This document shows positions 1-8,269 of a stretch of 13,780 nt of DNA, piece after piece. Position 1 is the stretch's first letter. Each line of letters begins with the position of its first letter. The stretch is from assembly GCA_003483345.1 (NCBI GenBank), contig DMWH01000251.1, positions 1 through 13,780 of the forward strand. Direction: 5' to 3'. The translations under genes were made by a program, and so were the position numbers. This DNA comes from Clostridiales bacterium (GTDB lineage: Bacteria; Bacillota; Clostridia; Tissierellales; Sedimentibacteraceae). The notes under the pieces were generated by a model. The model was not told the DNA's origin and did not search any database. It saw only the letters and a program-made list of their open reading frames with translations.

Positions 1-1152
1 GAAGTAATAAGTATATTAAAAAAACTGATTTCTGTTCCCGGCCATATAAATTATCCATGTCAGGAAAAAGAAATTAGTGAATGTGCTTTGAGCATTATAA
101 AAGAGGAAGGAATCTTTGCTTATCTGCAGGAAGTTGAGCCGGGAAGAAACAATGTCATTGCAAAAATTCCTGGTAAAGATAATGGCGTTGCCGGTAAAAG
201 TCTGACATTCAATGGTCATCTTGATACAGTTCCGCCAAACGACAAGATGAAAAGCTATGAACCTGAGATTCAGGATGGAAAAGTTTTCGGGCTCGGCACT
301 GTTGACATGAAAGGTGCTGTTGCAGCAATGATTTATTCTATGTTTATTATAAAAAGGGAGAATATTTGCCTTGACGGCGATCTTTTCTTTACAGGAGTTA
401 TTGGGGAGGAATCAGGAGGAACCGGAACAAGATTTTTAATGAACAAAGGTTTTAAATCAGATTATTTTGTTGTTGGTGAGCCCACAGATTTGAATATAGT
501 GAATTCCCATAAAGGATGTTTTTTAATGGATGTCACTATAACTGGAAAAGCTTCACATGCTAGTATGCCTGAAAAAGGAGCAAATGCAATAGGAGCAATG
601 GCATTTTTTGTTACCAAGTTAAATAATAAGTATATTCCGGTTTTAAATACACGCTATCAGGAAGGTGTGGGAAATCCTACAATTAATTATGGAATTATAC
701 AGGGAGGCAAAAAAGTAAATATCGTCGCAGATAAATGCATGCTGAGCATAGACAGAAGATGGATAGATTCAGAGAAGAATATAGATCTTATTTCTGAAAT
801 AGAGCCCTATTTAAAGAAAGTTTGCAATTTAAATCCTGCACTCAGATATGAAGTTAGGGCAACATTGCCCAAAGATGGATATTTCGGACCGTTGTTTTTA
901 CCGGAAAGCCATGAGTTTATTGATATCGCAAAAGCTGCCATGCAGGATGCTGGTCTAAAAAGTCAAGTCGTAGGGATGCAGGGTTGGACAGACGGGGCAA
1001 CTATTTTAAACAAAGGTTTTCCGGCTCTTATAATTGGTCCTGGGGACATGTGCAAGGCTCATTCTGAGGATGAATTTGTAAGTATTAAAGAAATTATAAA
1101 TGCAGTAAAAGCGTATCTCTCTCTTGCTATAAAAATTTGTAAAAATCAATGA
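1..1152 (+). CDS. M20-family metallopeptidase/deacylase (ArgE/DapE type), 5'-truncated
   Basis: The frame is open from base 1, so the gene starts before the window. The TTG at 88 is an internal codon, because convincing family sequence (KKLISVPG) lies upstream of it. The 383 visible residues cover nearly the whole domain. Counting from the first visible codon, the two-zinc ligand set is present: H73 and the adjacent catalytic D75 in GHLDTVPP, D102 in TVDMKG, the catalytic Glu and ligand pair E136-E137 in GEESGG, E160 in GEPTD, and H354 in AHSEDE. The insert between them (about 175-290) matches the M20 dimerisation domain. Such enzymes cleave N-acyl or peptide amide bonds in the cytosol; known members include acetylornithine deacetylase and succinyl-diaminopimelate desuccinylase. 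The substrate cannot be read from the motifs. It precedes the sugar importer by 255 bp and has no visible terminator, so it may end an upstream operon. Family call firm, function open. Confidence 0.9.
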   Translation, partial: EVISILKKLISVPGHINYPCQEKEISECALSIIKEEGIFAYLQEVEPGRNNVIAKIPGKDNGVAGKSLTFNGHLDTVPPNDKMKSYEPEIQDGKVFGLGTVDMKGAVAAMIYSMFIIKRENICLDGDLFFTGVIGEESGGTGTRFLMNKGFKSDYFVVGEPTDLNIVNSHKGCFLMDVTITGKASHASMPEKGANAIGAMAFFVTKLNNKYIPVLNTRYQEGVGNPTINYGIIQGGKKVNIVADKCMLSIDRRWIDSEKNIDLISEIEPYLKKVCNLNPALRYEVRATLPKDGYFGPLFLPESHEFIDIAKAAMQDAGLKSQVVGMQGWTDGATILNKGFPALIIGPGDMCKAHSEDEFVSIKEIINAVKAYLSLAIKICKNQ

Positions 1153-1260
1153 ACTTTAATTTAACTATGAAGATATAAAATATTATAAAATTGATTAGTA
1201 AAATATATTTTTGAAAAATAGTAATATATATATTTTAAAAAAATTTAATTTTAAATTAAC

Positions 1261-1290
1261 AATTCATTGTTATGAATTTGTAAGTATAAT
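1261..1290 (+). promoter_or_regulatory. Candidate promoter/operator ahead of the importer operon
   Basis: In the 255-bp AT-rich gap 1153-1407 there is a perfect inverted repeat, AATTCAT-TGTT-ATGAATT (1261-1278), followed by TATAAT at 1285-1290, a consensus -10 box. No good -35 hexamer sits at 16-18 bp; the palindrome occupies that place. This arrangement would suit a regulator binding over the -35 region. The rest of the gap is low-complexity A/T with no further gene or hairpin that I can support. In DNA this AT-rich such motifs arise easily by chance, so this is tentative. Confidence 0.3.
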
Positions 1291-1407
1291 AAAATAGTCA
1301 ATTGAGGTCCTAAAACAGATTATTATGAAAATATTATTAATAAAAATAAATCAAACATATTCTTAAATATCATATAAAAAATTTAGAAATCTTTATATTA
1401 TTTGTAA

Positions 1408-2898
1408 ATGGAAGATCAAACAATACTAGAACTTAAAAATATCTCAAAAAGTTTTTCAGGGGTAACTGTTTTAAAGAATATAACAGTATCACTAAACAAA
1501 GGAGAAGTTCGTGGATTAGTGGGCGAAAACGGTGCAGGAAAATCTACATTAAATAAAATTATTTGTGGAGTTTATAAAAACGATACAGGTGCTGTAATTT
1601 TTAAAGGAAAAATATTACCAAAAGGTAATCCTATTGCTGTAAAAGAGTCAAAGATATTTATGATTCCCCAAGACCTTGGCCTAATGGAAAATTTGAGCGT
1701 TATGCAAAATATTTTATTAGGCAGAGAATTTTCAAAATTTGGCTTTATAAACCTAAAAAAATCAAGAGATCTTTGTAAAAAAATTCTTGATGATATTGAA
1801 ATAAAACTAGATCTGGATGCCATAGTCAGCGATCTTACCATTGATCAAAGACAATTTGTTGCAATTGCCAGAGTTTTGTCTGCAAATGCAGACTTAATAA
1901 TTATGGATGAGCCTTCTTCAACACTATCAAAAGGTGAAGTAAAAAATTTATTAAATATAATAAAAAATCTAAAGAAGAAAAATATTACAATAATATATGT
2001 TTCACATAAAATAGATGAAATATTTGAGATTGCAGACAGTATAACAATTCTTAAAGATGGAAATCTTATTGAAACTGTATCAATAGAAAATATAACAAAA
2101 GATGAAGTAATCAATAAAATGGTTGGTCGCCAGCTTTCTAACGTATTTCCTCCAAGAAAAGAAAGCAAGCAGATAGAAAAAATAATGAGTTTAACCAATG
2201 TTAATGTGAAAGGGCATTTAATCGATATAAATTTTGACATTAATAAAGGAGAAATACTTGGAATTGGAGGATTGGTCGGTATGGGCCAATCATCTTTACT
2301 AAATACTATTTTTGGTATTTTAAAGGTTAATTCAGGAAGAATATTTTTTAAAAACAAACCATTAAAAAATATAAAACCTGCATATTCAATAAAAAAAGGT
2401 ATCTATTATATTTCTAGCGACAGAAGCAATGAAATGCTTTTTATGTGTAGAAGTGTTAAAGAAAACATTTCAATTGCTACATTGAAAGATTATAAAAAAC
2501 TTTTTTCAATAAACACTATTTTAGAAAATAAAATAATTGATAAAAAAATTAAAGAGTTTAATATTGCAGCATTTAATCGTGAACAGGAGTCAAGATTTTT
2601 AAGTGGAGGAAATCAGCAGAAAACAATTCTTGCAAGATGGCTGATACATAAGCCAGAAATATTTTTGCTTGATGAACCGACGCAAGGTATTGATGTAGGA
2701 ACAAAACAAGACATATACAATACTTTAAGAAATTTGGCGAATGAGGGCATGGCTATTGTTGTGGTTCTTAGCGACATGATTGAATTATTAGGTTTGTGTG
2801 ATAGAGTTTTAGTAATGTATGAAGGAAGCATTTCAAAAATTTTTACCAGCCAGGAAGCAACAGAGGAAAAGATCATGTTAGCTGCAAGTGGCAAATAA
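1408..2898 (+). CDS. Ribose-type (CUT2) sugar ABC transporter, duplicated ATP-binding subunit (RbsA/MglA/XylG family)
   Basis: This cytoplasmic ATPase energises the importer encoded by the next three genes. The 496 residues hold two ABC domains in tandem, as usual for the RbsA/MglA family (about 500 aa). Domain 1 has Walker A GENGAGKST (39-47), a divergent signature DLTIDQRQ (142-149) and Walker B LIIMDEP (D167, E168). Domain 2 has the degenerate P-loop GLVGMGQSSLL (288-298) that lacks the Walker lysine, as is normal for this family, then the signature LSGGNQQK (398-405) and LLDEPTQGID (D422, E423). The ATG at 1408 directly follows an in-frame TAA (1405-1407), so no earlier start exists in this frame. 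No convincing Shine-Dalgarno precedes it, unlike most neighbours. The next in-frame candidates would remove the conserved N-terminal strands. Substrate specificity cannot be told from the ATPase. Confidence 0.95.
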   Translation: MEDQTILELKNISKSFSGVTVLKNITVSLNKGEVRGLVGENGAGKSTLNKIICGVYKNDTGAVIFKGKILPKGNPIAVKESKIFMIPQDLGLMENLSVMQNILLGREFSKFGFINLKKSRDLCKKILDDIEIKLDLDAIVSDLTIDQRQFVAIARVLSANADLIIMDEPSSTLSKGEVKNLLNIIKNLKKKNITIIYVSHKIDEIFEIADSITILKDGNLIETVSIENITKDEVINKMVGRQLSNVFPPRKESKQIEKIMSLTNVNVKGHLIDINFDINKGEILGIGGLVGMGQSSLLNTIFGILKVNSGRIFFKNKPLKNIKPAYSIKKGIYYISSDRSNEMLFMCRSVKENISIATLKDYKKLFSINTILENKIIDKKIKEFNIAAFNREQESRFLSGGNQQKTILARWLIHKPEIFLLDEPTQGIDVGTKQDIYNTLRNLANEGMAIVVVLSDMIELLGLCDRVLVMYEGSISKIFTSQEATEEKIMLAASGK

Positions 2899-2937
2899 TT
2901 ATTTATATAAAAAATAATAAAATTCAAAGATAATATT

Positions 2938-2947
2938 GGGAGGTGAT
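2938..2947 (+). promoter_or_regulatory. Orphan strong Shine-Dalgarno-like sequence
   Basis: GGGAGGTGAT matches nine bases of the ideal anti-SD complement, yet no ATG, GTG or TTG follows at a usable distance. The nearest ATGs, at 2967 and 2978, open frames of only 3 and 8 codons. It lies in the 129-bp gap between the ATPase and binding-protein genes. The binding-protein gene has its own AAGGAG ahead of ATG 3028. It may be a relic of a lost start or a ribosome standby site; the function is unknown. Confidence 0.3.
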
Positions 2948-3027
2948 ATAAAAAATAAGGATTTTTATGTTTTTGTAATGTTGGGTAGAATTTTAATAAC
3001 CTGATTAATAATGGAAAAGGAGTATTA

Positions 3028-4122
3028 ATGAAAAAAATAAAAATTATTCTCATCCTGTGTATTGTAGCTGTTTTTTTAATTGGGATGACTTCATGTACAG
3101 CTGCCGCTGAAACAACAGCTGCTGCTGAAACAACAGCTGCCGCTGAAACAACAGCTGCCGCTGAAACAACAGCTGCCGCTGAAACAGAGACCAAGGATAA
3201 ATTTGTTATAGGATATGACATCTATTGGTTAGGAAATGCATGGTCGCTGCAATTAGCTGAAGAATTTAAATATGCTATTCAACAAGAATATGCAGACCAA
3301 ATAGAGGAAGTTTACTATACAAGCTCTGATGGCGATATGGCAAAAAATCTAAGTAATTTTGAAGATTTGGTTGCCAAAGGCTGTGATATTATCTTTATAA
3401 CACCAATAACACCTGATAACCTTGTTGCAAGTATAGATGATGCTATGGCCAAAGGAATTAAAGTTATTGTATTTGGTTCAGCATATGCTGGAGAGAATTA
3501 TACTTCCTTTATAAACATAAGTGATTATGAATGGGGAGTTAAATCAGCAGAATTTATTGCAGAGTCTATTGATGGAAAAGGAAAAGTTGCAATGATAAAT
3601 GGTATTGCAGGCTCTGGATCACAAGTAGATACTTATGAAGGCGCAATGTCAGTTTTTAGTAAATTTCCTGATATAACAAATCTTCCAGAAGTATATGGCG
3701 AGTGGGATTTCAGTAAAACAAAAATAGTTATGCAGGATTTACTGGCTGCACATCCTGACATAGCTGCTGTCTGGACTTTCTCAGAGCCCAGAGCAGTTGT
3801 AGAAACTTACAAAGATAATAATCTTCCTTATGTTCCTACAATTTGGCATGGAGAAAATGGAGAAATGAAATTATGGCAAGAGATAAAAGATGAAGAAGGT
3901 TTTGATGCAGTTGTAGTTAGCAAGCCTTCTACAATGAGTGTAGACGCTCTCCATATAGGCATGGCTGCTCTTCAAGGTGAAGAAGTTGAAAAAGAAGTTA
4001 TGCTTCCAGTACCTATCTTTACGGTAGACGATCTTGATGATCTGATTTTGCCTGACCTTCCAGACAAGATTAGAGTACCTACATATCTACCGGTTGAAAA
4101 ACTGAAAGAACTATTTGAATAA
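3028..4122 (+). CDS. Sugar ABC transporter substrate-binding lipoprotein (type 1 periplasmic-binding fold)
   Basis: This captures the ligand outside the membrane for the ribose-type importer. The 364 residues begin with a lipoprotein signal: basic MKKIK, a hydrophobic core (about 6-19), then M-T-S-C with C23 as the likely lipidated cysteine. Residues 24-53 are a low-complexity linker of five TAAAET repeats. The mature domain starts near KFVIGYD and has the alternating beta-alpha pattern of Peripla_BP_4 proteins, including the stretches CDIIFITPITPDN and GIKVIVFGSA. Aromatic and acidic residues (YDIYW, EWDFS, WHGENGE) are candidate sugar contacts. The start is supported by AAGGAG about 7 bases upstream. 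Its place between the ATPase and permease genes fits a CUT2 operon. Ligand not predictable: pentose, hexose, inositol, sugar acid and autoinducer-type ligands all use this fold. Confidence 0.92.
   Translation: MKKIKIILILCIVAVFLIGMTSCTAAAETTAAAETTAAAETTAAAETTAAAETETKDKFVIGYDIYWLGNAWSLQLAEEFKYAIQQEYADQIEEVYYTSSDGDMAKNLSNFEDLVAKGCDIIFITPITPDNLVASIDDAMAKGIKVIVFGSAYAGENYTSFINISDYEWGVKSAEFIAESIDGKGKVAMINGIAGSGSQVDTYEGAMSVFSKFPDITNLPEVYGEWDFSKTKIVMQDLLAAHPDIAAVWTFSEPRAVVETYKDNNLPYVPTIWHGENGEMKLWQEIKDEEGFDAVVVSKPSTMSVDALHIGMAALQGEEVEKEVMLPVPIFTVDDLDDLILPDLPDKIRVPTYLPVEKLKELFE
3097..3186 (+). repeat. Five tandem 18-bp units encoding TAAAET linker repeats
   Basis: Five head-to-tail copies of ACAGCTGCCGCTGAAACA run from 3097 to 3186. 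Unit 2 (3115-3132) differs by one C-to-T change that is silent (GCC to GCT). Each unit encodes Thr-Ala-Ala-Ala-Glu-Thr, directly after the lipobox cysteine of the binding protein. The near-identity at the DNA level suggests recent unit duplication by slippage or recombination, and the copy number may vary between strains. The encoded segment is probably a flexible or helical spacer between the lipid anchor and the binding domain. Confidence 0.93.
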
Positions 4123-4143
4123 ATAGTTTCAAGATTGTTGTAA

Positions 4144-4179
4144 AAGTAAATGGCTACAATCTTTTGTAGCCATTTACTT
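4144..4179 (+). other. Intercistronic perfect stem-loop between binding-protein and permease genes
   Basis: Arms AAGTAAATGGCTACAA (4144-4159) and TTGTAGCCATTTACTT (4164-4179) pair over 16 bp without mismatch around a TCTT loop. On the + strand the stem is followed by a run of A, not T, so it is not a classical intrinsic terminator; the minus strand has only a short T run. Such hairpins after binding-protein genes commonly block 3' exonucleases and raise binding-protein mRNA over permease mRNA. An upstream AAGATTGT (4131-4138) can pair with ACAATCTT (4156-4163), which overlaps the 5' arm and loop, so an alternative but weaker fold exists. Confidence 0.75.
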
Positions 4180-4222
4180 AAAAAAATTGTATTAATATTA
4201 TTTATGTAAAGGATATTTTTAT

Positions 4223-5185
4223 ATGAGGGATTTTACTCATATATCTAAGTTAAATTTTAGTAAGTTTAGCAGATATAATTCAGTTTTTTTTACATATTTA
4301 TTTTTATTAATAATATTTATTGTTTTTTATATTTTTTTTCCTCTATACAGATCTTCAACAAATATCTCTAATTTATTAATTCAAATTGCTCCCCTATCAT
4401 TAGTTGCTTTAGGCCAGACAGTTGTTCTTATCGGAGGCGGTATTGACTTATCTGTTGGTTCAGTAATTTCTTTAACAACAGTCATAGCAGCTAATTTAAT
4501 GGGAAATAATACTACAGGCATTATTATTGGTTTGCTGATTGCATTTTTATCGGCATTATTAATAGGATTTATTAATGGGATGATTTGTAATGAGACAAGT
4601 TTGCCCCCATTAATTGTAACCTTAAGCATGTCATATATAGTTCAAGGTATTATATTATGGTATAAAACAGCGCCAGGGGGGGCAGTACCCAAAGCTCTTT
4701 CAAAAATTTTGATCTATAGATTTAATATTCTATCGTTCCCAATAATTATAGTTATTATTGCTTATATCGTTTTTTCATTGATTATGAGTAGAAGCGTATT
4801 CGGCCTGCATACATATGCATTAGGTAAAAATGAGCAATACGCCAGGATGGCAGGAGTTAATGTAAAGAAAATTCGAATTTCAACATATATGATTTCTTCT
4901 TTTTTTGCATGTTTTGCCGGTTTTTTATTAGCCAGTCGAATTGGTTCAGGAGCGCCTTTGATCGGCGATCCCTACACACTTGAATCTCTTACCGGTGCAA
5001 TAATCGGAGGTATGTCTTTTACCGGAGGAGAAGGTTTTATTATAGGAGCATTAGGCGGGGCAACAATTGTCGGAATGATAAGTAATGCATTAAATATAAG
5101 CGGCATTGATCCTTTCTACCAGTATATTTTCAGAGGAGCTTTGTTAATTATTGCTATGATATTAAATTCGTTTAAGAAAAGATAG
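4223..5185 (+). CDS. Ribose-type (CUT2) sugar ABC transporter permease 1 (RbsC family)
   Basis: This is one of two membrane subunits forming the sugar channel. The 320-residue protein is very hydrophobic with roughly eight to ten membrane segments, the first at about 20-42. Family motifs are present: GGGIDLSVGS (71-80) and, near the C terminus, LTGAIIGGMSFTGGEG, typical of the BPD_transp_2 family. AAAGGA about 10 bases upstream supports the ATG at 4223. It begins 100 bp after the binding-protein gene, beyond the stem-loop, and ends 13 bp before a second permease gene. Two different permease genes in a row suggest a heterodimeric channel, as in Lsr-type or YtfT/YjfF-type systems. Confidence 0.94.
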   Translation: MRDFTHISKLNFSKFSRYNSVFFTYLFLLIIFIVFYIFFPLYRSSTNISNLLIQIAPLSLVALGQTVVLIGGGIDLSVGSVISLTTVIAANLMGNNTTGIIIGLLIAFLSALLIGFINGMICNETSLPPLIVTLSMSYIVQGIILWYKTAPGGAVPKALSKILIYRFNILSFPIIIVIIAYIVFSLIMSRSVFGLHTYALGKNEQYARMAGVNVKKIRISTYMISSFFACFAGFLLASRIGSGAPLIGDPYTLESLTGAIIGGMSFTGGEGFIIGALGGATIVGMISNALNISGIDPFYQYIFRGALLIIAMILNSFKKR

Positions 5186-5198
5186 GATAATTATAAGA

Positions 5199-6191
5199 AT
5201 GAATAATACTGATGATTTAATTTCAAAAAAAAATAGTAAATTTAATTTTATTAAATTTTTAACGAAGATATTCCAAAAAGGCGGAGTATATATCTCTCTT
5301 ATAATATTATTAATATTTGCCGGTATATTTTCACCAAAACTTTTAGAACTCAATCACCTTTTATTTATTCTAAAGATAGCTTCAATTATAGGTATTATAA
5401 GTATCGGACAAGCACTTTTAATTATTACAAGAGGGTTGGATTTTTCCGTTGGTGCATCTGCAACATTAATAATGGTGCTAATTTGTGCAATAAGTATGGG
5501 TAATCCAAAATACACTTTTATATCGATAATCATTGCTTTGGCTGTCGGTGCACTAATAGGAATAGTAAACGGATTATTAGTCGTGAGATTCAAGATATCT
5601 CCGATGGTCGGTTCTTTAGGAGTAATGAGTCTTTTAACAGGTATTACTTTTATTTATACAAGAGGATTTGCACGCGGATCAACTCCTGAATTTATAAGTT
5701 ATTTAGGCCATGGTAAAATATTTGGTTTTTTACCAGTTTCTATAATTATTTGGATTGTAATTGCATTAATCATTATTTTTATTTTAAAAAGAACTATGTT
5801 CGGTCGATATATATTTGCGGTAGGAGCTAATCCGCAAGCTGCATATATTGCAGGATTATATCCAGGAAGAATAATTTTTTATGTTTATATTATAAGTGGA
5901 TTGCTTACAGCGATAGCTGCAATAATTTGGGCAGGTTATCTTCGTAGCCCAACATTAGGTGGAGGAACTTCATATCCTCTTGACTCTCTTACAGCAGTAA
6001 TAATAGGAGGAACTACTTTTGCTGGCGGTAAAGGCTCTATATTAGGAACAATTATCGGAACAGTAATTATTACTTTGTTATCTAGTCTTTTAAATATGTT
6101 GGGACTGGGAGAAGGAGTCAAAATGATTTTTCAGGGCTTTCTAATATTACTTATGGTATTTGCCTATACCGGGAGAAAGTCTCTAGGTTAA
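5199..6191 (+). CDS. Ribose-type (CUT2) sugar ABC transporter permease 2 (RbsC family)
   Basis: This second channel subunit has 330 residues. A hydrophilic N-terminal stretch (1-28) is followed by membrane segments starting near 29-44. ITRGLDFSVG (76-85) corresponds to the GGGIDLSVGS motif of the partner, and LTAVIIGGTTFAGGKG near the C terminus matches the family pattern. The two permeases are clearly related but divergent, which fits an old duplication and a heterodimer. The ATG at 5199 has AGGA at 5184-5187, overlapping the stop codon of the first permease (5183-5185), so translation is probably coupled. The 83-bp gap after the gene shows no terminator, so the next genes probably share the transcript. 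Confidence 0.94.
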   Translation: MNNTDDLISKKNSKFNFIKFLTKIFQKGGVYISLIILLIFAGIFSPKLLELNHLLFILKIASIIGIISIGQALLIITRGLDFSVGASATLIMVLICAISMGNPKYTFISIIIALAVGALIGIVNGLLVVRFKISPMVGSLGVMSLLTGITFIYTRGFARGSTPEFISYLGHGKIFGFLPVSIIIWIVIALIIIFILKRTMFGRYIFAVGANPQAAYIAGLYPGRIIFYVYIISGLLTAIAAIIWAGYLRSPTLGGGTSYPLDSLTAVIIGGTTFAGGKGSILGTIIGTVIITLLSSLLNMLGLGEGVKMIFQGFLILLMVFAYTGRKSLG

Positions 6192-6274
6192 TTATATTTT
6201 ATGTTAAAAGCAAATCATTAATCCTATTAAATATTACAAACTTTTATAAACCTTATTTCTAAACGGTGATAATA

Positions 6275-8230
6275 ATGGAATTAAAAAAATTGTTTAGCCC
6301 TATTAAATTAGGTAGCGTGGAAATTACAAATAGAATTGCTCTTGCTCCTATGGGAGTTAGCCTCTATAGTCCTGATGATACATGGCCGAAAAGAACGATT
6401 AGATATTTTGAAGAAAGAGCAATAGGAGGGACAGGGATGATATTAACATCATTTACCCGTGTCCACGACAAATTATCTACAGGTCCGACTCCATTAATAG
6501 GGATATATGATGATAAATTGATACCTTCACATGCTGAGCTTGTTGAAAGAATCCATAAATATGATACAAAGATTTTTCTTCAAATTGCATTGCATGGTTG
6601 TAAATTCGGCGGGCTTGAAGGACCTTCAGCAATTTACAGTTTAAACTATAATGTAAAACCAAGAGAACTAACAACTATCGAGTTGGACTATTTGGTAGAA
6701 GCTTTTATAAAAGCTGCTATTAGGGGCAAGCAAGCTGGTTATGATGGAATTGAAGTCCATGGTGGATATAGTTATCTTATCGGCGCAATGATATCCCCTG
6801 CATTAAATAAGAGAAAAGATAAATACGGTGGTTCATTTGAAAACAGGATTAAATTTCCATCGGATATTATAAAGGGAATATTTAATATTCATCCAGATTT
6901 TCCTGTAGGTTTTAAATTTAGTGCCTATGAATGGCTTCCTGGAGGTGTCGACATTAATCTCGCTAAAAGAATTGCAAAACATATGGCTGAATTAGGGGTA
7001 TCTTTTCTGGATGTTGCAAGTTCCTCATCGACTACTACGCTTCAAACTAGTGAATATTCACATGTTCCACCAATGTATGTAAATAGAAATACTCTTGTAC
7101 CCCTAGCAGAGGAAATAAAAAAAGTTTGTCCGGAGATACCTGTTATTGCAAATGGAGCAATCAATATTCCTGAGGAAGCAAACAATATAATTGCAGAAGG
7201 TAAATGTGATTTAGTGGCACTTGGAAGAGCTTTGATTGCTGATCCTCACTGGGCAATAAAAGCAAAGACAGGAAAATCCCAAACAATTACTCCCTGCATA
7301 AGATGTAATGTTTGCCATCATCAACTGTGGCTAGGCAAACCATTATGCTGTTCCATGAACCCATTTGTATTAAAAGAGGCTACTCTCCAGCCGTCAATAC
7401 CTTCTATTAAAAAGAATGTAATGATTATCGGGGCTGGTCCTGCGGGGATGAGATGTGCGTTAACTGCTTCTAAGCGAGGACACAAAGTAACCTTATATGA
7501 AAAGAAACCTTATATAGGCGGAATGATGTATCCTGGTAGCCGTCCAAAATTTAAAGAAGATGTATCAAGAGCTTTAAAATGGTTTGAAATGGAAATTTCA
7601 AGTAGCGATATTAATCTGCAATTAAACACTGAAGTGACTCCAAAAATTATTGAGAAGAATAACCCAGATGTAGTCGTAATTTGTATTGGTGCAGAACCAA
7701 TAATGCCTGATGTCCCGGGCATTGGAAAAGTAAATGTTGATTCTGCAATAAATATATTAAGTAATATTGAAAAATATAAAGGTAAAAAAGCAGTTGTGGT
7801 AGGTGGAGGGGAAGTAGGTTGTGAGACTGCTTGTTATCTAGCTGATAATGGATTTGAAGTTACCATTATAGAAGTGCTAAACGAAATATTAAATGAAAAT
7901 GAGATTACTGAAATAAAACTACGACTTAATGATCTTATAAAAACTAAAAATATAAAAATATTAACTAATTCAAAACTAAATGCCATAACAGATGAAGGTG
8001 TCGAAATACTTGTTCCATATGATACCCAGATGGGACTTTCAGAAGGAGGCAGACAGGATGGCTTAGAGGCTGATGTTGTTGCCATAGCTGTGAATCAGAA
8101 ACCGAATAATGACTTAATAAATATGTTTACGATGAAGGCTGAAGAATTTTATATAATAGGTGACTGTGTAAATCCAGCTAGGATTAAAGAAGCTGTTGAA
8201 TCAGGAGAAAATATAGGAAGGATTATATAA
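6275..8230 (+). CDS. OYE-like NAD(P)H:flavin oxidoreductase with Fe-S cluster (2,4-dienoyl-CoA reductase/TMADH family)
   Basis: Predicted cytosolic flavoenzyme (651 aa; E. coli FadH about 670) that passes electrons from NAD(P)H through FAD and an Fe-S cluster to FMN, and so to an enoate-type double bond or another substrate. The N-terminal FMN barrel opens with LFSPIKLGSVEITNRIALAPMG and contains HGGYSYLI, which carries the likely active-site tyrosine, then YGGSFENR. The cluster cysteines are C341, C344, C347 and C358 or C359, a C-x2-C-x2-C spacing closer to trimethylamine dehydrogenase than to FadH (C-x2-C-x3-C). C-terminal domains carry IIGAGPAGMR (FAD) and VVGGGEVGCE (NAD(P)H) and end with the FAD motif IIGDC. 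I prefer ATG 6275 because GGTGAT (6265-6270) can act as its Shine-Dalgarno; the GTG at 6266 lies within that site. Its location behind a sugar importer, away from fatty-acid genes, argues against a lipid role. Substrate unknown. Confidence 0.9.
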   Translation: MELKKLFSPIKLGSVEITNRIALAPMGVSLYSPDDTWPKRTIRYFEERAIGGTGMILTSFTRVHDKLSTGPTPLIGIYDDKLIPSHAELVERIHKYDTKIFLQIALHGCKFGGLEGPSAIYSLNYNVKPRELTTIELDYLVEAFIKAAIRGKQAGYDGIEVHGGYSYLIGAMISPALNKRKDKYGGSFENRIKFPSDIIKGIFNIHPDFPVGFKFSAYEWLPGGVDINLAKRIAKHMAELGVSFLDVASSSSTTTLQTSEYSHVPPMYVNRNTLVPLAEEIKKVCPEIPVIANGAINIPEEANNIIAEGKCDLVALGRALIADPHWAIKAKTGKSQTITPCIRCNVCHHQLWLGKPLCCSMNPFVLKEATLQPSIPSIKKNVMIIGAGPAGMRCALTASKRGHKVTLYEKKPYIGGMMYPGSRPKFKEDVSRALKWFEMEISSSDINLQLNTEVTPKIIEKNNPDVVVICIGAEPIMPDVPGIGKVNVDSAINILSNIEKYKGKKAVVVGGGEVGCETACYLADNGFEVTIIEVLNEILNENEITEIKLRLNDLIKTKNIKILTNSKLNAITDEGVEILVPYDTQMGLSEGGRQDGLEADVVAIAVNQKPNNDLINMFTMKAEEFYIIGDCVNPARIKEAVESGENIGRII

Positions 8231-8269
8231 AAGTTATAAATTATTTTAATTGTTTCTGGAGGATTAATT

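Noticed and set aside
88..90. TTG as the start of the M20 gene
   Set aside because: The frame is open to base 1 and encodes family-like sequence upstream, so the true start is outside the window.
1191..1234. TTGATT/TTGAAA with TATATT as a sigma-70-type promoter
   Set aside because: Spacings are 7-12 bp and not 16-18, so these are ordinary AT-rich coincidences.
2613..3221. Long minus-strand open frame (202 codons) with repeated SAAAVV-like residues
   Set aside because: It is the reverse complement of the TAAAET-encoding repeat plus the ATPase 3' end; the + strand genes carry full family motifs and ribosome sites, and this frame does not.
4144..4187. Stem-loop as an intrinsic terminator
   Set aside because: No T run follows the stem on the + strand, and the downstream permeases must be expressed with the binding protein.
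6266..6268. GTG as the start of the flavoprotein gene
   Set aside because: It lies inside the GGTGAT ribosome-site candidate that fits ATG 6275, and family members begin near the LFSP motif.
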